A stretch of 64,000 nt of DNA from DTKD01 sp964494345 (GTDB taxonomy: Bacteria > Armatimonadota > UBA5829), in contig CAZBSI010000009.1 in NCBI GenBank assembly GCA_964494345.1, positions 54,958 through 118,957 on the forward strand, read 5' to 3'. The notes under the pieces were generated by a model. The model saw nothing but the letters and a program-made list of their open reading frames with translations, was not told where the DNA came from and made no database searches. Of this stretch, positions 43,860 to 52,553 are shown in pieces. The position numbers were made by a program, and so were the translations under genes. Position 1 is the first letter of the stretch. Each line of letters starts with the position of its first letter.

Positions 43860-44036
43860 CCCGGTTATCGGTTGTCGGTTATCGGTTGACAGTTATCGGT
43901 TCCCGAACCCTGCCATTTCGAGCGCTACACCACCCTGTCATTTCGAGCGAAGCGAGAAATCTGCTTTTTTCGATGTCCGAAGTCTGCCGTTCGAAGTCCG
44001 ATATTCACTTCTTTCGCGCTTTCGCGTTTCTCTTCC
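43860..44036. repeat. GGTTRTCGGTT tract followed by composite repeat
   Basis: A tract of GGTTATCGGTTGTCGG-type decamers (about 43862-43908) runs into TCCCGAACC, the GNA-triloop head hairpin (43940-43960, loop GAA), the GATGTCCGAAGTC block and the CTTTCGCGCTTTCGCGTTTC tail. The gap between the cytochrome start and the glycosyltransferase stop holds nothing else visible. Confidence 0.75.
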
Positions 44037-44038
44037 CT

Positions 44039-45058
44039 TCACGCCGCACACACAAAATCACGCCCTTCGACAAACCCAATCGAACCCAGGCGTGCACGTA
44101 TAATCTGCCGAATTTCTTCCGAACTGACCGCCGCGATCACATATTTCAGCCGCGGCTCATTTTTCAAATAATCAATCCCAACAACCGGCGCGCCCCTCAT
44201 CCTCGTGCCGACCTTTGCCTCTTCCACACTCACCACCGCACCGACCGTCACGCATTCCCGCTGCAAATGCTTACACAACCGCCTGCCCATCTGACCCGCG
44301 CCCCACATCACTACCTCTCGCTGCCGCAGATTCTGCTCAAGTATTCGTGAGAGATAATGAGCCTTAGCCCTCAGAAAATTCTCCACCGAATATCGACCAT
44401 CGGTAAAAGTCAGACGTTTATCGCTGTGCCGCCAGAACAGCAACGTGGAATCGACCTTCGCAAACTTCCTGCCAGCCGTATGATATCGCAGCCACAGGTC
44501 GTAGTCCTCCGGCCAGCCGTGCTCTTCATAGCCGCCTATCTCCACCAACTCCCGCCGCCGCATCATCGCAGTCGGATGAGCGATCGGGCTTTCGACGAAC
44601 ATATCCCTCGCAATCTGCTCACTGGTTATAATCGAGTTCAGCCAGCGCTCGTAACTCGCCAGCCCACCCAACAGATTCGACCTTGGAAACATCCACACAA
44701 GGGACGAACAGACGCTGACATCAAGCCGGCTATCCATCAAACCTACCTGCATCTCCAGCCGCCGCGGGTGACAGATATCGTCGGCATCCATCCTTGCCAC
44801 CAACTCCCCTCTGCATTCGCTGATTCCAATATTAAGCGCGTCCACAATACCGCCGTGGTCGGCGTTAATAATCCTCAGCCGTGGTTCATCCTTTGCGATA
44901 TCGAGCAATAAGGCCGCGGTGTCATCAGTCGACCCGTCGTCGACGACCACAATCTCGAAATCTGAGAAAGTCTGCTTTCGCACGCTGGCCAACGCCGGCT
45001 GGATCGTGCTTTCTGCGTTATAAACGGGGATTAGTAGTGATACTTTCGGGGGCGGCAT
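44039..45058 (-). CDS. Family 2 glycosyltransferase with C-terminal Rossmann-like domain
   Basis: A 339-residue cytosolic or membrane-associated glycosyltransferase of GT-A fold. It starts VSLLIPVYNAESTIQPAL, with VVVDDGSTDD (nucleotide binding) and ARMDADD (metal-binding DxD) in the first 100 residues, and WPEDYDLWLRY near the acceptor site. The last 110 residues (from VVMWGAGQMGRRLCKHL) form a second, dinucleotide-binding-like domain, an uncommon fusion seen in some polysaccharide enzymes. ATG 45058 lies 1 base after the pdxA stop. Acceptor and donor are unknown. Confidence 0.88.
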   Translation of the reverse strand: MPPPKVSLLIPVYNAESTIQPALASVRKQTFSDFEIVVVDDGSTDDTAALLLDIAKDEPRLRIINADHGGIVDALNIGISECRGELVARMDADDICHPRRLEMQVGLMDSRLDVSVCSSLVWMFPRSNLLGGLASYERWLNSIITSEQIARDMFVESPIAHPTAMMRRRELVEIGGYEEHGWPEDYDLWLRYHTAGRKFAKVDSTLLFWRHSDKRLTFTDGRYSVENFLRAKAHYLSRILEQNLRQREVVMWGAGQMGRRLCKHLQRECVTVGAVVSVEEAKVGTRMRGAPVVGIDYLKNEPRLKYVIAAVSSEEIRQIIRARLGSIGFVEGRDFVCAA

Positions 45059-45059
45059 A

Positions 45060-46067
45060 CTACGAATTTCTCTTGGCGAGCATATCGACCGCCGCAAGAA
45101 TCGCCATTTTCATGCTGATGGGGTTGGCTGTGCCCTTCCAGGCTATATCGAACGCCGTGCCGTGGTCTACCGATGTCCGCAGCACCGGCAGGCCCAAAGT
45201 CGCGGTCACGGTGCCGTGAAAATCACGGGTCTTGGCTGCGATATGGCCCTGGTCGTGATAAAGGGAGATCACGCAATCGAATTTGCCCTCCAACGCCATA
45301 TTAAAAACCGAATCCGCACCGATCGGGTCGCTGACATCTATCCCATCGGCCCGTGCCCGTGCAGCCGCAGGCAGCAGATGCCTCTGCTCCTCGTCTCCAA
45401 ACTGCCCCCCATCGCTCGCGTGAGGGTTAAGCGCGGCAAGTCCAATACGAGGTGATCCAAAGCCAAAATCGTTCATCACGCTATGGATTCTGCGGATAAA
45501 ATTATAGACTCGCTCGGCTGTGATATAACCGATCGCATCGCGCAGGGAGAGGTGGCGGGACAGGAAGAATATTCGCATATTGCCTGTTATAAACAGCGTC
45601 ACCGGATCGCCGCCCAGATACTCCGCCAGCATCTCCGTGTGGCCGATATGCTCAATTCCAGCCAGCCGCAGCGCCTCTTTATTGACAGGGGCCGTCGCAA
45701 ACGCATCGATCAACCCATCAAGACCAAGCTCACAGGCTTTCTGTACATACGCCCCTGCGGCCAGGCCGGCCTCCGTGCTAAGCTGGCCCGGGATAATTTT
45801 AGATGCGCCAGCAGTAGGTACATCCAGCACCACAATGCCCTTTGATACATTAATATCTTGCGGTGAGGATATGCCGTTGATATCTGCTTTATCAAAACCC
45901 AGCGCCGCAGAACATCTTCGTAAGAGTTTGGCATTTCCGATCACAATCGGCTCACATCGACCCGCGACCTCACCATCCGCCAATGCGCCGAGTATAATCT
46001 CCGGCCCGATCCCGGCCGGGTCGCCCATAGTTATGCCGATCACCGGTTTATTCAGCGAGTTATTCAC
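45060..46067 (-). CDS. pdxA: 4-hydroxythreonine-4-phosphate dehydrogenase
   Basis: A 335-residue NAD-dependent enzyme of the DXP-dependent pyridoxal phosphate pathway. The N-terminal VIGITMGDPAGIGPEI is diagnostic. The zinc-binding histidines are seen in EHIGHTEMLAEY, ALNPHASDGGQFGDEE and TSVDHGTAFDIAW. Length fits PdxA. The gene lies between a thioredoxin-fusion gene (11-base gap) and the glycosyltransferase (1-base gap) on the same strand, so a three-gene transcript is likely though no functional link is apparent. Close relatives act on other 4-phosphohydroxy acids, so the pathway assignment has some doubt. Confidence 0.93.
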   Translation of the reverse strand: MNNSLNKPVIGITMGDPAGIGPEIILGALADGEVAGRCEPIVIGNAKLLRRCSAALGFDKADINGISSPQDINVSKGIVVLDVPTAGASKIIPGQLSTEAGLAAGAYVQKACELGLDGLIDAFATAPVNKEALRLAGIEHIGHTEMLAEYLGGDPVTLFITGNMRIFFLSRHLSLRDAIGYITAERVYNFIRRIHSVMNDFGFGSPRIGLAALNPHASDGGQFGDEEQRHLLPAAARARADGIDVSDPIGADSVFNMALEGKFDCVISLYHDQGHIAAKTRDFHGTVTATLGLPVLRTSVDHGTAFDIAWKGTANPISMKMAILAAVDMLAKRNS

Positions 46068-46078
46068 CGTAAGCCAGC

Positions 46079-47002
46079 CTACTTTTTCGAACCAGCCGTC
46101 AATTTTTCCTGGATTTGTTCTTTTGTAAGCAGGCCCATGTGCCGGAAGACTTCTTTTCCGGTTTTATCGAAGAATATCTGCGTAGGCACGGATTCCACGG
46201 AATATCTCGACCCCAGCACCGGGTCTTTGTCCGTGGACACGATGATGATATTACCTAAGTTAGCGCAGTCCTTTTTCACCGCATCAAGCACCGGCTGCAT
46301 TTGCTTGCACGGCTGGCAGTTCTCAGATGTGAACGCCACAAACGTCGATTTCCCTGATTTTCGGGCCTTGTCCAGAGGGTTGTCGATAGCTGCGGAGTGC
46401 TGCTTGGCAAGCCAGGTTTTGTCGATTTTGATTACATATCGCTTACCCAGTCCTGCGACATACTCACGCCGCAGTTGAGTTTCCTTGCCGCTGATCAGAA
46501 ACGCGGTCAGATTATCCTTCACGTCCTCGAATTTCAGGTCAGGATGTGCGTCTTTTTCGGCATCGAAGTAGGACTTGACTTCCTCCTCGCTTACCTTAGC
46601 ATCAGGCGTTACATCGCTCAAAAAGACCGGCATCAACTCTTCGGGGTTTTCCGGCAGTCTCGTTGGGTTCTTTTCCGCCCAGATGCCGGCTTCATACTCC
46701 AACAGCGCATTGCCAGCCATGCCCTCCAATATGAAGAAGAGGTTTCGCTTCATTTGCGGCCAAAACTCCTCAGGCGCCTGGCGTATCTGCGCGTTCAGAT
46801 CGTTTGGTCCAATGGTGTATTCTCCCGTCTGCAGGATCACATTTGCAGGCAGGTCTGTCAAAATCGCGTATCGAAGCGCATCGCTGGCAAATCCGGGATA
46901 CGCTGCCTCAACGGTCTGCGCGGCTGCTGCAAACGTACAAGACGCTGCGACCAAAGCGCAAATTGCGACAGTTACTCCGATCAGTCTGGCAGATTTAGTC
47001 AT
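46079..47002 (-). CDS. Exported SurA-N-like/thioredoxin fusion protein
   Basis: A 307-residue exported protein. The first 29 residues are a signal peptide (VTVAICALVAASCTFAAAA). The middle (about 30-200) is helical and recalls the chaperone part of SurA/PrsA-type proteins (VSEEEVKSYFDAEKDAHPDL), without a PPIase domain. The C-terminal thioredoxin domain has the redox pair CQPC (near 230) in FVAFTSENCQPCKQMQPVL and the cis-proline region VESVPTQIFFD. It may reduce or isomerise disulfides, or serve cytochrome c biogenesis, in the cell envelope; the multihaem cytochrome gene lies 2.4 kb away on the same strand. The chaperone resemblance is moderate. Confidence 0.8.
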   Translation of the reverse strand: MTKSARLIGVTVAICALVAASCTFAAAAQTVEAAYPGFASDALRYAILTDLPANVILQTGEYTIGPNDLNAQIRQAPEEFWPQMKRNLFFILEGMAGNALLEYEAGIWAEKNPTRLPENPEELMPVFLSDVTPDAKVSEEEVKSYFDAEKDAHPDLKFEDVKDNLTAFLISGKETQLRREYVAGLGKRYVIKIDKTWLAKQHSAAIDNPLDKARKSGKSTFVAFTSENCQPCKQMQPVLDAVKKDCANLGNIIIVSTDKDPVLGSRYSVESVPTQIFFDKTGKEVFRHMGLLTKEQIQEKLTAGSKK

Positions 47003-47187
47003 TCGATATTATCCCTTCGAGCTCTCTAGTCTAATCGAGCCGGTTTATTATCTATGACTGTAGTTTAGCCAAAAGCGCAACAGCCGTCAACAGCAATCCG
47101 TCGTCTTGAGCTGCCACTCCATAAGTTCAAAGAATGTGCAATACGGGTATCCTATTGCTGTAAGCCTTATTCTAGGAAGTGATTATA

Positions 47188-47409
47188 ATGCCGATAAAAC
47201 ATGATTTTGTCGCTAAAATAGCCGTGTATGCGGAGATGTTCGATTATCCGTGTTCCAAGCGGGGGTTGCTCGAGATGGCCAATGAACAGCAGTTTCCTGA
47301 TGATGTGTTAAACTTGCTGGAGGAGTTGCCGCGGGGTAGATACTCGTCCGAAAACGATCTGATCGAAGCCGTTACGGAGGTTACCTCAGAGAGGATGCAC
47401 GTGAGATGA
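47188..47409 (+). CDS. DUF2795-type small protein
   Basis: A 73-residue protein matching the DUF2795 pattern: FDYPCSKRGLLEMANEQQF followed by VLNLLEELPRGRYSSENDLIEAV. Function unknown; such proteins are small, soluble and helical. ATG 47188 is preceded by AGGAAG; a GTG at 47179 would overlap that site. The stop overlaps the next small gene in ATGA, and endonuclease V follows, so three genes are coupled. Confidence 0.75.
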   Translation: MPIKHDFVAKIAVYAEMFDYPCSKRGLLEMANEQQFPDDVLNLLEELPRGRYSSENDLIEAVTEVTSERMHVR

Positions 47410-47510
47410 AGTGGATTTGCAGGGCTCTCCCGCTGGCCGCCGCGCTGGCAAGCGGTATATGGATATATCGAGCATACACGCGAAGACCTGCTGTGATCAG
47501 GGTCGATTGA
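47406..47510 (+). CDS. 34-residue membrane peptide
   Basis: ATG 47406 overlaps the TGA of the DUF2795 gene by 4 bases, and its own TGA (47508-47510) directly touches the ATG of endonuclease V. The 34 residues begin MKWICRALPLAAALASGIWI, a hydrophobic segment of about 15-18 residues, and end with an Arg-rich tail, as in a one-helix membrane peptide. The exact fit between two genes argues for a real coding sequence. No family known to me. Confidence 0.55.
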   Translation: MKWICRALPLAAALASGIWIYRAYTRRPAVIRVD

Positions 47511-48179
47511 ATGGCTGATCTGATTGATCTCAGTATATTCGACGTGACCCCGCAGCAGGGCATCGCGTTGCAGAATCAAATGCGAGAGCAGATGAGCTTG
47601 GTCGATGATCTTGGTGAGATCAAAACGGTCGGCGGCGTCGATGCCAGCGTCTCCCGGTTCATCAAGCAGGGGAAGTGCGCGGTGGTGGTTCTATCGTTTC
47701 CTGAGTTAGAGTTAATAGAAACGAAAATTTATCACGCGCCGATCACGTTTCCTTACATCCCCGGTCTTCTCGCGTTTCGCGAACTGCCGATATTCTTCGA
47801 GACCTGGAACCTGCTGGCTCACAAACCCGACATCGTGCTCTTCGACGGCCAGGGTTATGCCCATCCGCGTCGTTTTGGGTTTGCGTGTATGGCGGGTGTG
47901 CTGCTTAATCTTCCCACAATCGGCTGTGCGAAGAGTAGAATGACAGGGGAGTATGTCGAACCAGCGCAGACAAAAGGCGCAGCTTCGTCTCTAATCGCTC
48001 CGGAAGGAGATAAAATAGGGGATGTCGTCCGCACAAAAGTCGGCTGCAAGCCCCTTTTTATCTCTCCCGGTCATAAGATCAGCTTTGAGACAGCGACGGA
48101 CTTCGTGCTTCGCTGCACCAGCGATTACCGGTTACCCGAACCGACCCGCCTGGCCCATCTCGCCGCTGCCCAACGCTGA
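47511..48179 (+). CDS. nfi: Endonuclease V
   Basis: A 222-residue nuclease that nicks DNA (or RNA) one base 3' of deoxyinosine, in repair of deaminated adenine. The acidic active-site residues are in VGGVDASV, FRELP and VLFDGQG; YIPGLLAFRELP and HPRRFGFACMAGVLLNLPTIGCAKSR are the family's signature segments. Length is typical. ATG 47511 adjoins the stop of the small membrane peptide gene. Its stop is 1 base from the stop of the convergent fasciclin gene. Confidence 0.95.
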   Translation: MADLIDLSIFDVTPQQGIALQNQMREQMSLVDDLGEIKTVGGVDASVSRFIKQGKCAVVVLSFPELELIETKIYHAPITFPYIPGLLAFRELPIFFETWNLLAHKPDIVLFDGQGYAHPRRFGFACMAGVLLNLPTIGCAKSRMTGEYVEPAQTKGAASSLIAPEGDKIGDVVRTKVGCKPLFISPGHKISFETATDFVLRCTSDYRLPEPTRLAHLAAAQR

Positions 48180-48180
48180 T

Positions 48181-48687
48181 TCACTTCCTGTATTTCAGCA
48201 GCTCAAACCCGGGTGACATCAATACCCGGTCGATTTTGTAGATCATTCCATTGGCGGCTGCAATGGGCTTGTCGATCACCCGCGCATCGTTGATATAAAG
48301 CTGGCCGTTGACTTCTTTAATTATCAATTCCGTGCCGCCTACGTTCCACACCCTCGACGTCTGTTTGCAGATTTCCGCAAAAGGTATTTTGCCGAGCACA
48401 ATATGATTCTGCAGAGTCGATATCAACATCGATCTAAATGGCGCGCTCAGCAGTTCAGCCGAGTTCGGATTGCGCAGTTCACCCCAGGCCGAATCGACCG
48501 GTGCAAAAATTGTAAACGGCCCGTCCTCAGCCAGCGTGATCCTCGTCACATTGGAGCCTATGGCTTCCGAAAGCACACTCAAATCCGATTGCTGGCCGAT
48601 CACCGCCGCTGCCTTTTCCTGCGCATATCCGACTGCACCAGCCAGGCTCATCGTGCAAATTAGCAACGCTACCATCCAAAATCTCAT
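48181..48687 (-). CDS. Secreted fasciclin-domain protein
   Basis: A 168-residue exported protein with one FAS1 domain, an extracellular adhesion fold. Signal peptide MRFWMVALLICTMSLAGAVGYAQ. The FAS1 motifs are DGPFTIFAPVDSAWGEL (H1) and NGMIYKIDRVLMSPGF (H2 region), with the linker TSRVWNVGGTELIIKEVNGQLYINDARVI between them (shown in part by its core NGQLYINDARVI). ATG 48687 follows AAGGCGG; a start at 48723 is possible but puts charged residues before the signal. Monocistronic. Confidence 0.88.
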   Translation of the reverse strand: MRFWMVALLICTMSLAGAVGYAQEKAAAVIGQQSDLSVLSEAIGSNVTRITLAEDGPFTIFAPVDSAWGELRNPNSAELLSAPFRSMLISTLQNHIVLGKIPFAEICKQTSRVWNVGGTELIIKEVNGQLYINDARVIDKPIAAANGMIYKIDRVLMSPGFELLKYRK

Positions 48688-48773
48688 CACAAACCGCCTT
48701 ACATAAATATTGATAACCGCCAACCTGCAGTGTCTATAGGCCGGTTGGCGGTTGTGTTTCCGAAATCAATAGG

Positions 48774-50525
48774 TTAGAAACCGATCTGTATCCCCGAGCT
48801 TCCGCCGCCTTTTTCAGTATGATACCCAAGCTTTATCCCGCCCTTCGCATCATCGCTCGATAAAGCTTTGATCAACCTCATTCGCGCCGCATTGAACGCC
48901 ACGGGGTCAAGACTGTAAAGCGTGAACGACTGCACTATGGAATCGCAAATCTCAGCCGCCAGCTTCGGGTTTTGCTTCTGTAGCAGTTTCAGCATTTCAT
49001 AATCTTCGATGCCATCCCGCATCGCTTCCCATCTGATCGAGCTTAGCGGCCCGCGCGGGCTGGGGTAAACGATGTGGTCATCCCCAGGCGGCAGAAACGT
49101 GTCCCCGCCCCAGTTAGGCTCAAGGTCCTTAAAAGGATCGCCGTGCCAATAGGTCAGCCCCCAGTGCAAATATCCTTTCGCGTCATATTTGAAGTTCACC
49201 CAATGCAGCAGCCGGGTGCTCAGCGTATGATAGTCCACAAACCTGTTCATATACTGGCCCTTCGGCGAAAGGCAAGTGTAAATCCACACGCGCTCCCCTA
49301 ATTGCTTCCGAGCCTGGTAGAAGTCCAGCTTCTGATCCAGCCCCGACGTCTGCGGCACCCATATATCAATAGCCCCCGCAATCGTCTCGCACATGCTGGC
49401 GTCGATTATAGGAATCTTCGGTGCATATTGCTTTAACAGCTTGGCTACTGCGACATAAGTCTCCGCGTTGGTGTCGGTCGGCTCGTCGGCTATGTGCTGT
49501 ACATATCGTCCCAACCAGCCCTTCTCCTCCAAATGCTTTTGCAGAGCAGGCATATACTGTGACAAGAACTTTTTATGTTCCTCACCGACTGCGGATGTAT
49601 CCTCCCATTTTCTCCACGAACCATCCGGCATGGTGGTATTAATAAACCACGCATCCAGGTCTTTAGACGACCAATCTCCGCCTTTGCGGCCGCACATGTG
49701 AGCGCCTTCGATGATCCCATTCACGCCGCTCCTATCAAATAGCTCGACCCACCTGTCAAAATTGGAAAAATCGAAGGTCAGATTCCCTTTGCCATCGTCG
49801 ATGCCTCTTATGAGCTGAGGGTTAAAGGTCAGCACGGTGTCCTGCCTGTAATCCCCCATTGCCCTGGCCCAAACTTCCAGCCACTTCCAGAACGGCTCGC
49901 TCCACACCTCTACTTTATGCGCTTTCGCGATATGAACGTATGAGAACCAGTTGGTTATATGCAGAGTCCTGGCATCCGGCAGCTCGAAACCGTGCACAGC
50001 CACCCGCACCGGCACGGACACCATCTGGCCGTCACAATTTATCACCACAGAAGCCATATACTTACCAGGAACCGTGCCCTTCGGCACATATACAGTCACC
50101 CAAACCGGCTGATTCTTGCCTTTTTCCACAGCCACAGGGTTATTCTCAAGCAGCGCATCCGGCAACTCCACCGGCGGCTTGGCCACCAAAAACTCGTCAG
50201 GAGTTTCCTTTGTGCCGTACTTAATCGGGGCATATCCCACTATATTCAACTTGCCCTGCGGCTTAGGCCCGGCGGGGCCGTCGAACGTGGAAATGCGCGC
50301 GGACATATTCTTTATATCTGCTCCCGAACTGACCACGATCTGGCCGCTCGCATACTCATTCGCCACCGCATCTATCTGCACCGCATTCGCAGACGTCGCA
50401 GGCATATCTCGTGTCACTTTAACCAGCGGATCCGCAACCCAGGCCGCAAAATCTGTGCTCCCCATAGCTGTCACCCCCATCGCAGTTATAATCATCGCCG
50501 ACACAACAAGCACTGCCAATCTCAT
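48774..50525 (-). CDS. Exported DUF4091 glycoside-hydrolase-like protein
   Basis: A 583-residue protein with a signal peptide (VLVVSAMIITAMGVTAMGS). A beta-sandwich N-terminal domain (about 30-185) includes PVWVTVYVPKGTVPGKYMASV. A barrel-like part (about 190-460) has YVQHIADEPTDTNAETYV, where Asp-Glu could be catalytic. The C-terminal DUF4091 domain has SSIRWEAMRDGIEDYEMLKLL. Proteins of this architecture are thought to be glycosidases but the substrate is unknown to me. ATG 50525 is preceded by GGAGGAAATAATAG and overlaps in ATGA the end of a truncated paralogue (next entry). Confidence 0.85.
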   Translation of the reverse strand: MRLAVLVVSAMIITAMGVTAMGSTDFAAWVADPLVKVTRDMPATSANAVQIDAVANEYASGQIVVSSGADIKNMSARISTFDGPAGPKPQGKLNIVGYAPIKYGTKETPDEFLVAKPPVELPDALLENNPVAVEKGKNQPVWVTVYVPKGTVPGKYMASVVINCDGQMVSVPVRVAVHGFELPDARTLHITNWFSYVHIAKAHKVEVWSEPFWKWLEVWARAMGDYRQDTVLTFNPQLIRGIDDGKGNLTFDFSNFDRWVELFDRSGVNGIIEGAHMCGRKGGDWSSKDLDAWFINTTMPDGSWRKWEDTSAVGEEHKKFLSQYMPALQKHLEEKGWLGRYVQHIADEPTDTNAETYVAVAKLLKQYAPKIPIIDASMCETIAGAIDIWVPQTSGLDQKLDFYQARKQLGERVWIYTCLSPKGQYMNRFVDYHTLSTRLLHWVNFKYDAKGYLHWGLTYWHGDPFKDLEPNWGGDTFLPPGDDHIVYPSPRGPLSSIRWEAMRDGIEDYEMLKLLQKQNPKLAAEICDSIVQSFTLYSLDPVAFNAARMRLIKALSSDDAKGGIKLGYHTEKGGGSSGIQIGF

Positions 50526-50690
50526 CTATTATTTCCTCCATTATATGTTTCGAGTGCGTCAAGCATTCTGCCACGAACCTTCTTGAATACTGCCGGATCA
50601 AGCGTATACTCGGTGAACGAGTGTACAACGGAATTGCAAATCTCAGCCGCCAACTTCGAGTTTCGCTTCCAAAAGCAATATTGCTAACCT
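50522..50690 (-). pseudogene. Remnant of a second DUF4091 gene (C-terminal end only)
   Basis: Immediately upstream of the DUF4091 gene, about 49 codons read KLAAEICNSVVHSFTEYTLDP and on to a stop, nearly the same as KLAAEICDSIVQSFTLYSLDP in the intact gene's C-terminus. Further upstream the similarity continues weakly but out of frame (an extra base near 50675) and meets a stop. The TGA overlaps the ATG of the intact gene by 4 bases, as in an operon pair. So a tandem duplicate once preceded the present gene and has been lost apart from its tail. Confidence 0.75.
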
Positions 50691-50817
50691 CATTTATGGC
50701 GTCTCCCCGGACGCAGCGGCCAAATCCAATGTTCTCTTGGCCAGACGAAGCCCATTGTCCTTCAGACCGCAGCGCACCGGCGGTTTAGCTTCCATCGGCG
50801 TGGCGCAGGATTTCGCA

Positions 50818-51912
50818 ATGGCACTCGCTAAGTCTTACCTACTTATGGAGATCACCGCTGACTGGCAGAGTTTGATAGCTGAGATCATCGCCGAGCCTGG
50901 TGTAGCTATGGTAGTGGGCAATGCGGACACCGGCAAGACCAGGTTTTGCCTGGAGTTGTGCCGTGCTGCGTATGAAGCTCAGGTCCCGACCGCGGTAGTC
51001 GATGCCGATATAGGGCAATCGGAGATCGGAGCGCCTGGCACAATCGGTATGGCGATAATCGACCGTGAAATACGCTCACTCTCCGACCTCAGACCCAACA
51101 GGCTCCATTTTGTCGGCGCAACCAGCCCTGTGGATCATATAGCAGAATGCTGCGCGGGTGCTCGAAAGATGGTCGACCAGGCTCGAACTATGGGCATGAA
51201 ACTGGTAATAGTCGACACCACGGGCCTTGTCAGCGGGTGGGTAGGGCGAAAGTTAAAGACCTGCAAAATCGATCTCCTGCGCCCGGACTATCTTGTCGGA
51301 ATCCAGCGAAAACACGAAATAGAGCATTTGCTGATTCCATTTTCCAAGCTGGAGTCGATGCGTGTCCGTCGGCTGCCATCATCCGATCAGGTTATGAGAA
51401 AATCGAAAGAGCTGCGCGCAAACCGGCGCAAGATGAACTATCAAAAACACTTCGCCAACTCGCAGGGTCACCTGATACGGCTCGACGAAGTCAGTTTATG
51501 GAACACCTGGCTGGGCAGCGGCCGGCCGATGAAGTGGCAATACAGGAAGTTCATTGAGGATGCCCTGAAATGTCCTGTTCTGCACGTGGAGGTGACGGGG
51601 CAGGGGATATATATAGTAAGCGAGCGCGCCTGCTCAATGGCCAACCGAGTCGAGCTTGAGGAGCAGTTCAAAACTACAAATATCACCTCAGCCACGGGCA
51701 AGACTTTTCAACACGTCCTGGTCGGGCTGGCCGATGAGAAGGCCAACACCATCAACGTCGGCCTGTTGCAGACCATCGATTTCAAGCAGAGGTTTATGTT
51801 TATATTGTCCCCCATCAGGACAATCTCACCCGTGCGAGTCGTTCAATTCGGCTCCATTCGGGTGACAAAAGAAGGCGAGGAATTGGGAATCCTCCATCCC
51901 ACAGAAATATGA
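50818..51912 (+). CDS. Clp1/Grc3-like polynucleotide 5'-kinase family P-loop protein
   Basis: A 364-residue ATPase. Walker A is MVVGNADTGKTRF; the Clp1-type motif AVVDADIGQSEIGAPGTIGM follows; VIVDTTGLVSGWVGRKLK is the lid region. Clp1/Grc3 proteins phosphorylate RNA or DNA 5'-OH ends; bacterial and archaeal members are little studied. The C-terminal third (from about residue 250) is a beta-rich domain ending RVTKEGEELGILHPTEI. Start uncertain: ATG 50818 gives a normal N-terminus, while a frame open to 50737 and an ATG at 50848 are alternatives. The last 4 bases overlap the histidine phosphatase gene, so the two are coupled. Confidence 0.8.
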   Translation: MALAKSYLLMEITADWQSLIAEIIAEPGVAMVVGNADTGKTRFCLELCRAAYEAQVPTAVVDADIGQSEIGAPGTIGMAIIDREIRSLSDLRPNRLHFVGATSPVDHIAECCAGARKMVDQARTMGMKLVIVDTTGLVSGWVGRKLKTCKIDLLRPDYLVGIQRKHEIEHLLIPFSKLESMRVRRLPSSDQVMRKSKELRANRRKMNYQKHFANSQGHLIRLDEVSLWNTWLGSGRPMKWQYRKFIEDALKCPVLHVEVTGQGIYIVSERACSMANRVELEEQFKTTNITSATGKTFQHVLVGLADEKANTINVGLLQTIDFKQRFMFILSPIRTISPVRVVQFGSIRVTKEGEELGILHPTEI

Positions 51913-52553
51913 GCGTATTATTATATATTGTCCGTCACGGTCAGACCATCGACAACCTGCAGGGTCGAATCCAGGGCCACACCGATTCCCCGCTCACCGA
52001 ACTTGGCATCAGACAAGCCGAGGCGGCAGCGCATAGACTATCGCAGGAGCATCTCGATTGCATATATTCCAGCGACTTGAACCGCGCCCTCTCCACAGCG
52101 CAGATTATCGCACAGTCTCAGGATAAAGAATGCCCAATAATCTCCGACTCACGCCTTCGCGAACTGAACCTTGGAATCGCTCAGGGGCTGACGCGTGAAC
52201 AATATGCTGAACTTCGACCGGAGGAATACGCCCTTTGGCGGCAGGATTCGATAAAGAATCGGCCACAGGGCGCTGAGAGCATAGAAGAAGCCATCGACCG
52301 CTGCGCCGATTTTCTCGATTACATCGCGAAGAATTATCAAAACGAGGCAAACCTGGGCATAGTGGCTCACGGCGGCTCAATCAAAAGCCTGCTTCTGTCC
52401 GCCCTGCAGCTCCCCATTCATTGCTACAGAAGGCTAGCCACCGCCAACGCCGGCCTGACAATCCTCGAACTCTCCACCCAACCCCTGCTAAGACTCTTCA
52501 ACGACACCTGCCACCTGCGCGAGGTCACCGAGCTGGATGTCGATACGGGTTGA
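51909..52553 (+). CDS. Histidine phosphatase (phosphoglycerate mutase superfamily)
   Basis: A 214-residue phosphatase with the catalytic histidine in IVRHGQTIDNLQGRIQG, the second basic residues in SDLNRALSTAQI, Glu in LRELNLG, and the second catalytic histidine in LGIVAHGGSIKSLL. It is of the CobC/GpmB-like type that includes alpha-ribazole phosphatases and broad-specificity enzymes; the substrate is not decided by sequence. Translation is coupled (ATGA) to the Clp1-like kinase upstream, an unusual kinase-phosphatase pair. Confidence 0.9.
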   Translation: MSVLLYIVRHGQTIDNLQGRIQGHTDSPLTELGIRQAEAAAHRLSQEHLDCIYSSDLNRALSTAQIIAQSQDKECPIISDSRLRELNLGIAQGLTREQYAELRPEEYALWRQDSIKNRPQGAESIEEAIDRCADFLDYIAKNYQNEANLGIVAHGGSIKSLLLSALQLPIHCYRRLATANAGLTILELSTQPLLRLFNDTCHLREVTELDVDTG

